DNA of 64,000 bases from Francisella halioticida (GTDB lineage Bacteria; Pseudomonadota; Gammaproteobacteria; Francisellales; Francisellaceae): positions 806,001-870,000 of the forward strand of contig NZ_CP022132.1 in NCBI RefSeq assembly GCF_002211785.1, read 5' to 3'. A model generated the notes under the pieces. It searched no databases. It was given only the letters and a program-made list of their open reading frames with translations, and was not told the DNA's origin. Shown piece by piece: positions 28,804-38,374 of this stretch (the stretch's first letter is position 1; every line of letters begins with the position of its first letter). The position numbers were made by a program, and so were the translations under genes.

Positions 28804-29802
28804 TTATAACTCTCTTAAAACTTTGGCAGCTAATTCAGGTGTTATATCTCTTTGAGATTCACCAAGAAGCTCAAAACCTACCATAAATTTCTTGATAGTA
28901 GCAGAACGTAACAAAGGAGGATAAAAATGTGCATGAAGCTGCCAATAGTCACATACTTTAGCATTTATAGAACCATGCCAACCCATTGAGTATGGAAATG
29001 ATGTATCAAAAAGTTTATCGTACTTCACTAGTAATGTTTTAAGTGTATTTGCAAGTGATTTCTTTTGCTCTAAATTTAAATAGTTTAAGTGTGAGCATTT
29101 GAATTTTGGTAAAAGTAATGTTTCATAAGGCCATGTTGCCCAAAATGGTACAACAACTATCCAATCATCATTTTGACAAACTATTCTTTCTTTCTCGCTA
29201 ATTTCACGGTTTACATAATCTAAAAGCATATTTGATTTATTCTTCTCAAAATATTTTTTTTGAGATAGTTGTTCTTTTTGAGCCTCTGTTGGTAAGAAAT
29301 CACAAGCCCATATTTGCCCATGAGGATGAGGATTTGAACATCCCATAATAGAGCCTTTATTTTCAAAGACCTGTACCCATTTATATTTCTTACTTAACGC
29401 TGATACTTCATCTGACCAAAGATTAACAACTTTTGCTATATCTTTTTCTTGCATAGATGCCATTGTAAGGTTATGTTTTGCAGAGAAGCAGAATACTTTT
29501 GCAACACCAGTTGCACCACTTATTTGGAACAAATCATCATTTATCTCTAAATTTGTTGATATTTTTTCTTTTGAAAGAGCAGAGAAGTCATTTTCAAATA
29601 CAAAAGTTTCTTCAAAACTCGGGTTTGTCTCGCCATTAGCTCTAGTATTTGTTGGACACAAATAACATTTTTTATCGTATTCTGGTAGCGAGTTTTTCTG
29701 AGTTTCTTCAGATTGACCTTGCCATGGCCTATTTAATCTATGTGGAGATACTAAAACCCATTCATCAGTTAATATATTTTTTCGACGATGAGAGAGTTTC
29801 AT
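28804..29802 (-). CDS. galT: Galactose-1-phosphate uridylyltransferase
   Basis: Second Leloir enzyme, exchanging UMP between UDP-glucose and galactose-1-phosphate. The active-site HPHPHGQIW motif and the zinc-binding CYLCPTNTRANGE are visible, and the C-terminal WQLHAHFYPPLLRS is typical. I chose ATG 29802 (MKLSHRRKNILTDEW), which matches the family's N-terminus. ATGs at 29883 and 29835 would add unconserved residues. It is divergent from the galP-like transporter, leaving a shared promoter region of about 130 bp. Confidence 0.93.
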   Translation of the reverse strand: MKLSHRRKNILTDEWVLVSPHRLNRPWQGQSEETQKNSLPEYDKKCYLCPTNTRANGETNPSFEETFVFENDFSALSKEKISTNLEINDDLFQISGATGVAKVFCFSAKHNLTMASMQEKDIAKVVNLWSDEVSALSKKYKWVQVFENKGSIMGCSNPHPHGQIWACDFLPTEAQKEQLSQKKYFEKNKSNMLLDYVNREISEKERIVCQNDDWIVVVPFWATWPYETLLLPKFKCSHLNYLNLEQKKSLANTLKTLLVKYDKLFDTSFPYSMGWHGSINAKVCDYWQLHAHFYPPLLRSATIKKFMVGFELLGESQRDITPELAAKVLREL

Positions 29803-29936
29803 TTGAGAAACTTCTTGTGAAATATTGATAGGCATTTGTAATAAAAAATATTGTTTTGTATTTTGTGTATAGTATATCATCATTATTACAAGTGTTAATT
29901 AAATTTGATATTCTAACAGTATAGGAAAATATAAGT

Positions 29937-31319
29937 ATGCAAGATGCAGGTAAAATGAATTTTGTAGTTATTCGCGTGGCTATAATAGCAGCTTTGGCTG
30001 GGCTGTTATTCGGTATGGATATTGGTTATGTAAATGGCTCTTTGGGTTTTATATCAAAAACATTTAATTTAAGTGTTGCTGAATGTGGTCATGTTTCTAG
30101 CGTTTTATTACTTGGAGCAGCCTGTGGAGCTTTGATTAGTGGTTTTTTATCAAAACAATATGGCCGTAGAAAGGTGTTATTGATTGCAGCTGCTATATTT
30201 TCTATTTTTACAGTTGTAGGTATTTTTTCTCCTAATTATCAAATCTTTATTGGATCAAGGTTTATTTTGGGCATGGCTGTAGGTATTGCATCGTTTATTG
30301 CACCATTATACCTATCTGAGATAGCTCCAAAAGAATTTAGAGGGGCTTTGATAGCTTTATACCAACTAATGATAACGATAGGCTTATTTTTGGTATTTTT
30401 AACAAATTCTGCTCTTGAAAGTACAGGTTCTTGGAGAATTATGCTATCAGTACTTGCAGTTCCTTCAATAATAATGTTTTTTGGTTGCCTAACTCTTCCA
30501 AGAAGTCCAAGATGGCTTGTTTTAAAAGGTAATGATGATGAGGCAGCGGTAGTCCTTAAGAAAATAAGATCCTGTGAAATTGAGGCTTTAGAAGAACATA
30601 AAGAAATTAAACAAACTACTCATAAAGGTGTAAGTGTTTTTTCTTTACTTAAAAAGAAGTTTTTTATAAAAGTAGTGCTATTAGGTATAGCTCTTCAAGC
30701 ATTTCAACAGTTTACGGGTATGAATGCTTTTATGTATTATTCAACTGACATTTTTAAATTAGCTGGTTTTACTAACCCATCAACATCTACTATTGTAATT
30801 GGTTTACTAAATATGTTAACAACATTTTTAGCTATCAAATATGTTGATAAGTTTGGACGTAAACCAATTTTATACTTTGGTTTAAGTTTACTTATGACTT
30901 CTTGCGTCGTTGTAGGTTTTATATTCAAAACACATTTTATCTATGGCCAGACTATGGTTTTATCACAAGCTTTACAGTGGACTGCTTTAATATTTTGTCT
31001 ATTATTTATCTTTGGTTTTGCTATATCAATGGGTCCAGTGATTTGGATTTTATGTTCAGAAATCCAGCCTATAGAAGGTAGAGATTTTGGTGTTACAGCA
31101 TCGACTATGAGTAATTGGATATGTAATGCTATTATTGGTAATTTTGCTCTTACTTGGTTGACATTCCATCCTGATAACACTTTCTTTGGTTTTGCTATAT
31201 CTTGTGTGGTTTGTATATTATTTGTTAAATTTTTTGTGCCAGAAACTAAGGATGTGTCTTTAGAAGAAATTGAAAATAATCTAAGAGCAGGTAAGTCTTT
31301 AGCAAAAATTGGATGTTAG
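29937..31319 (+). CDS. MFS sugar:H+ symporter, likely galactose (GalP-like)
   Basis: A 460-residue sugar-porter family transporter with 12 predicted helices. Motifs are LFGMDIGYVNG in helix 1, GRRKVL in loop 2-3, PRSPRWLV after helix 6, QQFTGMNAF in helix 7, GRKP in loop 8-9 and the terminal VPETKDVSLEEIE. It is divergent from galTK, which makes galactose the likely substrate. This intact gene is the reference for the frameshifted paralogue at 1294 and the shattered one at 31351-33150. Confidence 0.88.
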   Translation: MQDAGKMNFVVIRVAIIAALAGLLFGMDIGYVNGSLGFISKTFNLSVAECGHVSSVLLLGAACGALISGFLSKQYGRRKVLLIAAAIFSIFTVVGIFSPNYQIFIGSRFILGMAVGIASFIAPLYLSEIAPKEFRGALIALYQLMITIGLFLVFLTNSALESTGSWRIMLSVLAVPSIIMFFGCLTLPRSPRWLVLKGNDDEAAVVLKKIRSCEIEALEEHKEIKQTTHKGVSVFSLLKKKFFIKVVLLGIALQAFQQFTGMNAFMYYSTDIFKLAGFTNPSTSTIVIGLLNMLTTFLAIKYVDKFGRKPILYFGLSLLMTSCVVVGFIFKTHFIYGQTMVLSQALQWTALIFCLLFIFGFAISMGPVIWILCSEIQPIEGRDFGVTASTMSNWICNAIIGNFALTWLTFHPDNTFFGFAISCVVCILFVKFFVPETKDVSLEEIENNLRAGKSLAKIGC

Positions 31320-31474
31320 TAATTTTAAAAAAAAGTAATGGTGGAGATATATGGAAACACAAAAAGAATATAAAAGAATTGTATTTTTAATTGCTATAAT
31401 TGGGACTTTTGATGTCTGGGCATTGAATAAATTATAATAATCTCCATGTAAATAATTTTGAAATAGATCATTAT

Positions 31475-31711
31475 ATGTCCTTTCCTTTTGGTAATCTTGC
31501 CTATACAAATTCATTTAGAGAAGAGTTATATGATAGCTTTGAAACTTATGCTGATACCACATTTGAATTAATAGATGCTTTATCATCATCAAATGCTAAA
31601 ACTGCTGTTGAGCTATCTTTATCCCCATTTTTTACTCGACAATATAGCAGCATATCTCAGATACTAAAGATAGATCACTATCTTAGGATATGGGCAAATG
31701 AGAATATTTAA
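31475..31711 (+). pseudogene. N-terminal remnant of another DDE transposase
   Basis: A 78-codon frame including FREELYDSFETYADTTFELI, then DALSSS and ELSLSPFFTRQYSS. This resembles the conserved opening of an IS-encoded transposase (FREALYDCLTRRADALFELCDAL in distant relatives). The frame stops at 31711 without a catalytic domain. It is unrelated to the three IS3-family types here and lies inside the broken transporter. Identification is from pattern memory only. Confidence 0.45.
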
Positions 31712-31766
31712 AATGTTAGTTAGATATTCGTACTAAAAAACAACTCAGAGTCTAATTTTATAAATG

Positions 31767-33078
31767 TAAACTGTCCCTGTTATTCAATACCACTTTATAA
31801 AATATTTTTATTCCTTGCTTTTATGCAGCATCTAAAATACCAGAATATACTTCATCAGGAGTCATATATCCAATACTAGAATGTAGTCTTTCATTGTTGT
31901 AAATATCAATATATTCTTTGATACCTACTTTAGCCTCTTTCATAGTTATATATGATGCCGGATAAACATTTTCATATTTCAGTGTTCTCCAAAATCTCTC
32001 AATTGCAATATTATCTATAGATCTTCCTTTAGCATCCATAGATATATTTATTTTATTATCAGATATTATTTTAATATGCTCTTTTGCTGTATATTGAGTT
32101 CCTTGATCAGAGTTAAAGATATCAGGTTTACCATATTTAAATAACGCTTCTTTTAACACACTAGTTGTTAGATGTGTATCCATAGTATTAGAAATCTTCC
32201 AAGCTAGTGTTTTCTTGCTATGCCAATCTATTATGGCTGCTAAATATGCATACCCACATTCTAGTCTAATATACGTGATATCAGCACTCCATACCTTATT
32301 AGCTTTATCTATAACAACCTGATTCGTCTCATTTTTAAATACATTAAGTAAGTATGGATATTTCTTGTGTTGCTTATTAATGACAGTTGTCTTTTTTTTA
32401 GGATACAATGCCTTAATACCCATGAATTCCATAGCACTTTTGATTAGCTTCCTTCCAACTAGAAATCCTAATCTATTTAGCAACTTTACTAGCCTTCTCG
32501 TACCATAATATGGATGTTTAGTATGTATCAAATCTATTGCATTTAATAGTTTAATATCATCATTACTACTAAATTTTGATATTGGTGTATAATAGTACAC
32601 ACTCTTAGATACAGATAATAGTTTAAGCTGATTATTTAAAGATAATTCTAGCTTAGTATCTACAGAGTTTACTCTATCATTTGATGATACCAAGCTTTTT
32701 AGCTTTCCCATTAAAAAATCCCTCTCTACTATTACCTCGATTAGTTCTTTACTTGTTGCATCTTTATCTTTTCTAAGCTCATCTATTTCCTGCTTATACT
32801 CCTTAACAACAGAGCTTTTATCAAATGCTAAGCAAGCATTGGATAAAAATTGCTGCTTCCAATTATGCACGTTTTTAGGAAGTAAATCATACTTACTTGC
32901 TATCTCATTAACTGTCATATCGCCTTCTAGCAATTCTATAATTACTTTAGCTTTAAAATCAGCTGTATACGTTACTCTTTTTTTACTCATTTATCCATTT
33001 CCTAATTTATCTAGTTAACTTTAACATCTAGGAATAAAAATCTTTCTAAAATCAGTAGCTTTTTCTGGGGACATTATA
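31767..33078 (-). mobile_element. IS3-family element (type 1), complete copy
   Basis: A 1312-bp element, transposase on the minus strand, with imperfect terminal repeats: TATAATGTCCC at the transposase 5' side (33068-33078) and GGGACAGTTTA at the other (31767-31777 on the plus strand as TAAACTGTCCC). The ends were set by comparison with the deleted copy at 13390-14098 and by analogy to type 2. I see no target duplication, consistent with a deletion having removed flanking DNA. Confidence 0.85.
31821..32990 (-). CDS. IS3-family transposase, single fused frame
   Basis: A 389-residue transposase with an N-terminal helix-turn-helix (DMTVNEIASKYDLLPKNVHN), a coiled-coil/leucine-rich middle, an HTH_21-like segment (HPYYGTRRLVKLLNRLG) and the rve core. 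The DDE residues are in WSADITYI, NSDQGTQYT and NIAIERFWRTLKYE. Unlike most IS3 elements, orfA and orfB are one uninterrupted frame without a programmed frameshift. It appears intact and potentially active, and it could act on the deleted copy. Confidence 0.9.
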   Translation of the reverse strand: MSKKRVTYTADFKAKVIIELLEGDMTVNEIASKYDLLPKNVHNWKQQFLSNACLAFDKSSVVKEYKQEIDELRKDKDATSKELIEVIVERDFLMGKLKSLVSSNDRVNSVDTKLELSLNNQLKLLSVSKSVYYYTPISKFSSNDDIKLLNAIDLIHTKHPYYGTRRLVKLLNRLGFLVGRKLIKSAMEFMGIKALYPKKKTTVINKQHKKYPYLLNVFKNETNQVVIDKANKVWSADITYIRLECGYAYLAAIIDWHSKKTLAWKISNTMDTHLTTSVLKEALFKYGKPDIFNSDQGTQYTAKEHIKIISDNKINISMDAKGRSIDNIAIERFWRTLKYENVYPASYITMKEAKVGIKEYIDIYNNERLHSSIGYMTPDEVYSGILDAA

Positions 33079-33246
33079 AAAGGTGTTAGCTTAGAAAAAA
33101 TAGAAGATAATTTAATCTCAGGTAAAAAACTTCGTAACTTGGGTCAATAGCCAAGCTTTTAATAAAGTTGTATATTTTTCTTAAATAATGTATTCTTTTG
33201 GTTGTAATTACTAATAGTTAAAATCAAAAAATAAGGAACTATAATT

Positions 33247-33525
33247 ATGAAAGCTTCAGCTAGACATTTGCTAGTGCAGTCAGAATCTGAGTGTCAACAA
33301 ATTAAAAAAGACATAACTGAAGGTAAAATCACATTTGAAGAAGCTGCTAAAAAGCATTCTTTATGCCCATCTGGTGCTAGAGGTGGCGATTTAGGTACTT
33401 TCTCACAAGGACAAATGGTTCCTGAATTTGATAAAGTAGTATTTAATGATGAGCTAAATAAAGTTCATGGTTCAGTACAAACTCAATTTGGTTATCATCT
33501 ATTAGAAGTTACATCACGCGGATAA
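33247..33525 (+). CDS. ppiC: Parvulin-type peptidyl-prolyl isomerase
   Basis: A 92-residue single-domain parvulin. The pattern ARHLLV near the start, FEEAAKKHSLCPSGARGG, LGTFSQGQMVPEFD and TQFGYHLLEV is characteristic of PpiC. There is no signal peptide, so it is cytosolic. It catalyses cis-trans isomerisation of peptidyl-prolyl bonds. An AAGGA site precedes the ATG. Confidence 0.93.
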   Translation: MKASARHLLVQSESECQQIKKDITEGKITFEEAAKKHSLCPSGARGGDLGTFSQGQMVPEFDKVVFNDELNKVHGSVQTQFGYHLLEVTSRG

Positions 33526-33591
33526 TTTAAATTTCTCATAATTTTCAAATTATTAATTAAGATTTTTCATAATAAAAATTTACGGATAAAA

Positions 33592-35298
33592 ATGAATTCT
33601 GAAACTAAAAAAGATTTTAGTCAGCTTGGACTAAGTCAAGATATCTTAGATACTGTTAATAAATTAGGGTATGAAAATCCTACACCAATTCAACAGTATG
33701 CTATTCCATATATCTTATCGGGTAGAGATGTGCTTGGTCAGGCACAAACGGGTACAGGTAAAACAGCAGCTTTTGCATTACCTTTAATAAATAATATGGA
33801 CTTTGACTCTAGAGATAGAGCACCACAAGTTTTGGTATTAGCTCCAACTAGAGAGCTAGCTATACAAGTTGCTGAGCAGTTTGAGGCTTTTGCAAAGAAT
33901 ATATCAAATCTAGATGTTACTTGTATCTATGGTGGTCAAGAATATGGTTCACAGATTCGAGCACTTAAAAGAGGTGTCAAAGTTGTAGTAGGTACTACAG
34001 GTCGTGTAATGGATCATATTGAAAAAGGTACATTACAACTTGATAATCTAAGAGCATTAGTGTTAGATGAAGCTGATGAGATGCTTAGAATGGGTTTTAT
34101 TGATGATGTAAAGTTTGTCTTAAGTCATGTTTCTGATGAGTGTCAGAGATTACTTTTCTCAGCAACAATCCCTACTGATATTGCGGATATTATACAAGAA
34201 TATCTTAGAAATCCTTGTAAGATACAAGTAAAAGCAAAAACGAAAACAGCTAATACTGTTACTCAGAAATTTATAGTTGTCAAAGGCTTTAGAAAAATAG
34301 ATGCTTTAGATAGATTACTTGAAGTTGAAGAAACTGATGGTGTTATTATCTTTGTAAAAACTAAAACTAGTACTATAGAAGTTGCAGATAATTTAAAAGC
34401 TCTCGGTTACAAAGTCGCAGCAATAAATGGTGATATGCAACAGTCACAGAGAGAATATATCGTTGATCAGTTTAAAAGCTCTAAATCTGATGTATTAGTC
34501 GCTACTGATGTAGTTGCTAGAGGTATTGATCTTGAAAGAATTAGCCATGTAATTAACTACGATATGCCTGGTGATACAGATACTTATGTACACAGAATTG
34601 GTCGTACAGGTAGAGCAGGTCGTGAGGGTACATCTATTTCTTTAGTTCCTCTAAAGGAAATGAGATTTTTACGTATTTTAGAGAGATTTACAGGTTCACC
34701 AATGCAAGAAGTTTTTATGCCAAATGCAAAGGATTTAGCAAATAGTAGGATAGAAAACCTTAAATCTAGAGTAACTTCTGTATTAGATAAGAATAAATCT
34801 TTAGATAAATATAAAGAGATAATTATAGATATTCGTGATGAGTTAGAGCTTGATTCTGATGAACTTCTAGCTGTTTTGACATTACTTGCTCAAGGCAAAA
34901 AGACTTTCTTTCCTAGAGAAATACAAGCTAGAGATGATAAGCCTCGTAGGGATAAAAATTCTAGAGATGGTCGTAGGAATGATAGATTTGATCGTAGAGA
35001 TGATCGTGGTGATAGAAATAGTCGCTTTGATAGATCTGATAGAAAACCTCGTAGAAGTGTAAATATTGATTTGACTACATATAAGCTAGAGATTGGGCGT
35101 GATAATGATGTTCAGCCTAGAAATATTGTAGGAGCAATAGCAAATGAAGGAAATATTGATAGTAAACATATTTGCAATATTTCTATTCAGAAAGATCATA
35201 CTTTAGTAGATTTACCATCAGACTTATCTCCAAAAGTTGTAAGTCATCTTAAAAGAGTATGGGTTGCTGGTAAAAAATTAAATATTACAGCTCAATAA
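33592..35298 (+). CDS. deaD: DEAD-box RNA helicase, DeaD/CsdA type
   Basis: A 568-residue ATP-dependent RNA helicase, probably in cold adaptation, ribosome assembly and mRNA turnover. The motifs are Q-motif YENPTPIQ, Walker A AQTGTGKTA, PTRELAIQ, DEAD as LDEADEML, SAT and HRIGRTGRAGR. A disordered Arg/Asp-rich linker (about residues 440-490) precedes a C-terminal DbpA-like RNA-binding domain (TYKLEIGRDNDVQPRNIVGA). The stand-alone position and 66-bp leader suggest its own promoter. Confidence 0.93.
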   Translation: MNSETKKDFSQLGLSQDILDTVNKLGYENPTPIQQYAIPYILSGRDVLGQAQTGTGKTAAFALPLINNMDFDSRDRAPQVLVLAPTRELAIQVAEQFEAFAKNISNLDVTCIYGGQEYGSQIRALKRGVKVVVGTTGRVMDHIEKGTLQLDNLRALVLDEADEMLRMGFIDDVKFVLSHVSDECQRLLFSATIPTDIADIIQEYLRNPCKIQVKAKTKTANTVTQKFIVVKGFRKIDALDRLLEVEETDGVIIFVKTKTSTIEVADNLKALGYKVAAINGDMQQSQREYIVDQFKSSKSDVLVATDVVARGIDLERISHVINYDMPGDTDTYVHRIGRTGRAGREGTSISLVPLKEMRFLRILERFTGSPMQEVFMPNAKDLANSRIENLKSRVTSVLDKNKSLDKYKEIIIDIRDELELDSDELLAVLTLLAQGKKTFFPREIQARDDKPRRDKNSRDGRRNDRFDRRDDRGDRNSRFDRSDRKPRRSVNIDLTTYKLEIGRDNDVQPRNIVGAIANEGNIDSKHICNISIQKDHTLVDLPSDLSPKVVSHLKRVWVAGKKLNITAQ

Positions 35299-35400
35299 AA
35301 AACTTAATTATCTTTCTCTATTGTTCTTTAATTTATGGATTTTAATTCCATCTTTGATATTTAAGCCCATTAGTATTATTTTTGCCATGACTATTAATAA

Positions 35401-35700
35401 TTAAAATCTTTGTATCGTGTAAAAGGTTTTATTAAAAAATATATTTGATGCTAAATAGCTTAAAATTATAGTACAAGAAACAAATGTAAATATTCTATTT
35501 AATGTAACAAAGATTATTCTTTTCTTCTTCTTAAGTATAATATCTTTTTTTGATTTTGTTATTAGAGATCCAGCTATCCTAGTTATAATAATAAATGTAA
35601 TAAGAATAAATAGTCCTGGAAATAATCCAAATCATATGCAGTTAAAATATATAAAGCTAACTAAGAAAGCTGATGATATATATTTTTTTAGATAAAAAAC
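35401..35700 (-). pseudogene. Membrane-protein gene remnant
   Basis: This lies inside the 580-bp space between deaD and gmk. A minus-strand frame of about 100 codons ends at TAA 35401-35403 and is interrupted only by TGA at 35632-35634. It encodes hydrophobic segments (FGLFPGLFILITFIII, FTFVSCTIILSYLASN) separated by a Lys-rich loop. The TGA context (FNCI-stop-FGLF) would suit Trp. No start codon with a ribosome site is evident and no family is recognised. The rest of this intergenic space holds nothing I can name. Confidence 0.4.
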
Positions 35701-35882
35701 AAATATAGTGGGCAAAGGAGTATTCTAAAAATTTTAGTGAATCAGATTTAAATATTGCTTTAAATGTACTAAAAAGTATTAGTAAATTATATTTATAGTT
35801 AAGTATCAAAAAATTTAATAGAAGTTTTTAGATTCAATCTATATAATTAATCAAACTATCTATTCAATTATGATTTTTACAA

Positions 35883-36455
35883 ATGAGCAACTATATTTTT
35901 ATAGTTTCTGCACCATCAGGTGCTGGTAAAAGTTCTATATTAAAAGCTTTTTTAGAAACACAAATAGGTAAAGATAAGTTTGCAATAGCTACTTCACATA
36001 CGACTAGAGACCCTAGGGCAGGTGAAACTAATGGTAAAGAGTATCATTTTGTTTCTATTGCTAAGTTTGAGCAGATGCTAAAAGAAGCAAGTTTTATTGA
36101 ATATGCTAAGGTTTTTAAAAATTATTATGGCACATCAAAGGCTGAAATAAATAAACTACTTTCAGAGGGTAAAAATATAATACTTGAGATTGACTGGCAA
36201 GGAGCTCAGCAAACTCGAGAGATATATGGTCAAAAGGCTAAAAGTATATTTATATTACCTCCATCAATGGAAGAGTTAAGAAAGCGTTTAGAGGCAAGAA
36301 ATACAGATTCTAAAGATACTATTGATTATCGTATGAATCAAGCAGAGTCTGAGATTTCTCATGCTAATGAATTTGACTATCAACTAGTGAATGATGATTT
36401 TAGTCAGTCATTAGAGCAATTATGTAAATATTTCGAAGAAAATATCCAAGGTTAA
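35883..36455 (+). CDS. gmk: Guanylate kinase
   Basis: A 190-residue enzyme phosphorylating GMP to GDP. The P-loop is SAPSGAGKSS at residue 8. Further motifs are TSHTTRDPRAGE and GKEYHF for GMP binding, EYAKVFKNYYGTSK, and the Asp in EIDWQGAQQ. Its length matches the usual ~205-residue family. It lies 18 bp upstream of nadA, probably cotranscribed. Confidence 0.95.
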   Translation: MSNYIFIVSAPSGAGKSSILKAFLETQIGKDKFAIATSHTTRDPRAGETNGKEYHFVSIAKFEQMLKEASFIEYAKVFKNYYGTSKAEINKLLSEGKNIILEIDWQGAQQTREIYGQKAKSIFILPPSMEELRKRLEARNTDSKDTIDYRMNQAESEISHANEFDYQLVNDDFSQSLEQLCKYFEENIQG

Positions 36456-36473
36456 AATTAAAGGAGCATTTGG

Positions 36474-37499
36474 ATGTTAAATCAAAAACTTATAAAAGAT
36501 AAGATATTACAAGCTAGAGCTGAATTACCAAGCTTAAAAATTAAAGATGTTGAAAAACTAAAATATATCAACGAAATAAAAGAGCTATTAAAAAAAAATA
36601 ATGCTTGCCTAGTAGCTCATTATTATGTTGATGCTCAGATTCAAGAGTTAACAGAGCAAACTGGGGGATTTGTAGGAGATTCACTTGCAATGGCTAAATT
36701 TGGTTTAGAAAGTGAGTGTAATACATTAGTTGTTGCTGGTGTGAGGTTTATGGGAGACTCTGCTAAAATCCTTAGTCCTGAGAAAAAAATCCTTATGCCA
36801 ACTTTGGAGGCAGAGTGTTCATTAGATTTAAGCTGTAATAATGGTGGATTTGAAAAGTTTATAGAAGCTCATAAAGATAGAGAAGTTGTTGTTTATGTAA
36901 ATACTTCAGCTAAAATAAAAGCTCTAGCTGATTGGACAGTTACTTCTTCAAATGCTCTAGAAATTTGCTCTTATCTATACAAACAAGGTAAAAAAATTCT
37001 TTGGGGGCCAGATAGATTCTTAGGCGACTGGATTGCAAAACAGACAGGTGCTGATATGTTACTATATGACGGTAGTTGTATTGTCCACGAAGAATTTAAG
37101 GCCCAGGCATTGGATGATTTGATGTTAGAGTACCCAGAAGCTGCAGTTTTAGTGCATCCAGAATCTCCCTCGGATATTATAGAAAGAGCAGATGCTGTTG
37201 GCTCTACTTCTCAGTTGATAGCTGCTAGTCAAAATATGGAAAATGATAAATTTATAGTTGCTACTGATATAGGAGTTTTCTATAAGATGAAGCAACTATC
37301 TCCGTATAAAGAATTTATCCCAGCTCCAACTGCTGGTCGTGGAGCAACCTGTCAATCTTGTGCTAAATGCCCATGGATGAAGCTAAATCAGTTAAAAAAT
37401 TTAAGAGATTGCTTAGCAATACAAAATAATCAAATTTTTGTAGACGAACAAGTGCGACAAAAAGCTCTTATTCCTTTAAATAGGATGATTAATTTTTAG
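36474..37499 (+). CDS. nadA: Quinolinate synthase A
   Basis: A 341-residue [4Fe-4S] enzyme condensing iminoaspartate with dihydroxyacetone phosphate to quinolinate. Cluster cysteines are visible in LEAECSLDL and in [16 protein letters not shown], and GDSLAMAKF and VHPESP are family hallmarks. It is the first of three contiguous NAD de novo genes (nadA-nadC-nadB). An AAAGGAG Shine-Dalgarno lies just upstream. Confidence 0.96.
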   Translation: MLNQKLIKDKILQARAELPSLKIKDVEKLKYINEIKELLKKNNACLVAHYYVDAQIQELTEQTGGFVGDSLAMAKFGLESECNTLVVAGVRFMGDSAKILSPEKKILMPTLEAECSLDLSCNNGGFEKFIEAHKDREVVVYVNTSAKIKALADWTVTSSNALEICSYLYKQGKKILWGPDRFLGDWIAKQTGADMLLYDGSCIVHEEFKAQALDDLMLEYPEAAVLVHPESPSDIIERADAVGSTSQLIAASQNMENDKFIVATDIGVFYKMKQLSPYKEFIPAPTAGRGATCQSCAKCPWMKLNQLKNLRDCLAIQNNQIFVDEQVRQKALIPLNRMINF

Positions 37500-37508
37500 G
37501 GAAATATT

Positions 37509-38372
37509 ATGTCTGAAGTAATGTTAAATAGTAATCAGATAGTTGAAGTTCCAAGTAGTATTATTCAAAAATTAGTAACCGAGTCTTTAAGTGAAGATGT
37601 TGCTAATGGTGATATTACAGCTCGGTTAGTTCAAAATATTGATACGACTGCTTTTTGTATTACACGTGAAAATATGATCTTATGTGGTCAAAAATTTGCT
37701 AATGAAGTTGTATATCAAGTTGATAAAAATATTCAGATAGCATGGTTATATAATGATGCTGAAGAAGTATTAGCTGGTCAAAAAATTTTTGAACTAAAAG
37801 GAAATGCTAGAAGTATTTTAACAGCAGAAAGGGCAATGTTAAATTTTATTCAAATGCTTTCAGCTACAGCTACAAGTACAAATAATTTAGTCAAACTTAT
37901 TTCTAACTATAAAACCAAGCTACTTGATACTCGTAAGACTATTCCAGGATTTCGTTTAGCACAAAAGTATGCGGTTAGATGTGGTGGAGGATTTAATCAT
38001 CGTATAGGCTTATTCGATAGTTATTTGATTAAAGAAAATCATATTAGATCTACAGGTAGCATATACCAAGCTGTAACAAAAGCTAAAGAATTAGATAGTA
38101 ATAAAACTGTGGAAGTTGAAGTTACAAATTTAGATGAGTTAAACCAAGCAATAAGTGTTGGAGCAGATATCATTATGCTCGATAATTTTTCAATAGAAGA
38201 TATTTACACAGCAGTTGATTTAGCTAAAAATAAAGTAGCATTAGAAGTTTCGGGTAATATAAACGATGATACTATAGTAGAAGTGGCAAAAACAGGGGTT
38301 AATTTTATATCTGTTGGAGCAATTACTAAACATGTTCATGCAATAGATCTATCTATGCAAGTTCAAATATAA
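37509..38372 (+). CDS. nadC: Nicotinate-nucleotide pyrophosphorylase (quinolinate phosphoribosyltransferase)
   Basis: A 287-residue enzyme converting quinolinate and PRPP to nicotinate mononucleotide. Visible motifs are EDVANGDITA, ERAMLNFIQMLSATAT, LLDTRKTIPGFRLAQKYAVR with the substrate-binding Arg and Lys residues, GGGFNHRIGLFD, IKENHI, and DNFSIED. It starts 9 bp after nadA and is followed 2 bp after its stop by nadB, so the three form an operon. Confidence 0.96.
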   Translation: MSEVMLNSNQIVEVPSSIIQKLVTESLSEDVANGDITARLVQNIDTTAFCITRENMILCGQKFANEVVYQVDKNIQIAWLYNDAEEVLAGQKIFELKGNARSILTAERAMLNFIQMLSATATSTNNLVKLISNYKTKLLDTRKTIPGFRLAQKYAVRCGGGFNHRIGLFDSYLIKENHIRSTGSIYQAVTKAKELDSNKTVEVEVTNLDELNQAISVGADIIMLDNFSIEDIYTAVDLAKNKVALEVSGNINDDTIVEVAKTGVNFISVGAITKHVHAIDLSMQVQI

Positions 38373-38374
38373 AA

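Larger units (their letters stand above)
31351..33150 (+). pseudogene. Second sugar transporter reduced to its two ends
   Basis: The N-terminal scrap METQKEYKRIVFLIAII (31351-31437, preceded by GGTGGAG) resembles the start of a sugar porter. Some 1.6 kb later, immediately beyond an IS, the C-terminal scrap GVSLEKIEDNLISGKKLRN ends at 33150 and matches the end of the galP-like gene. The middle is missing and replaced by a transposase remnant and the IS at 31767-33078. This is the wreck of a paralogue that lay directly behind galP. Confidence 0.65.
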
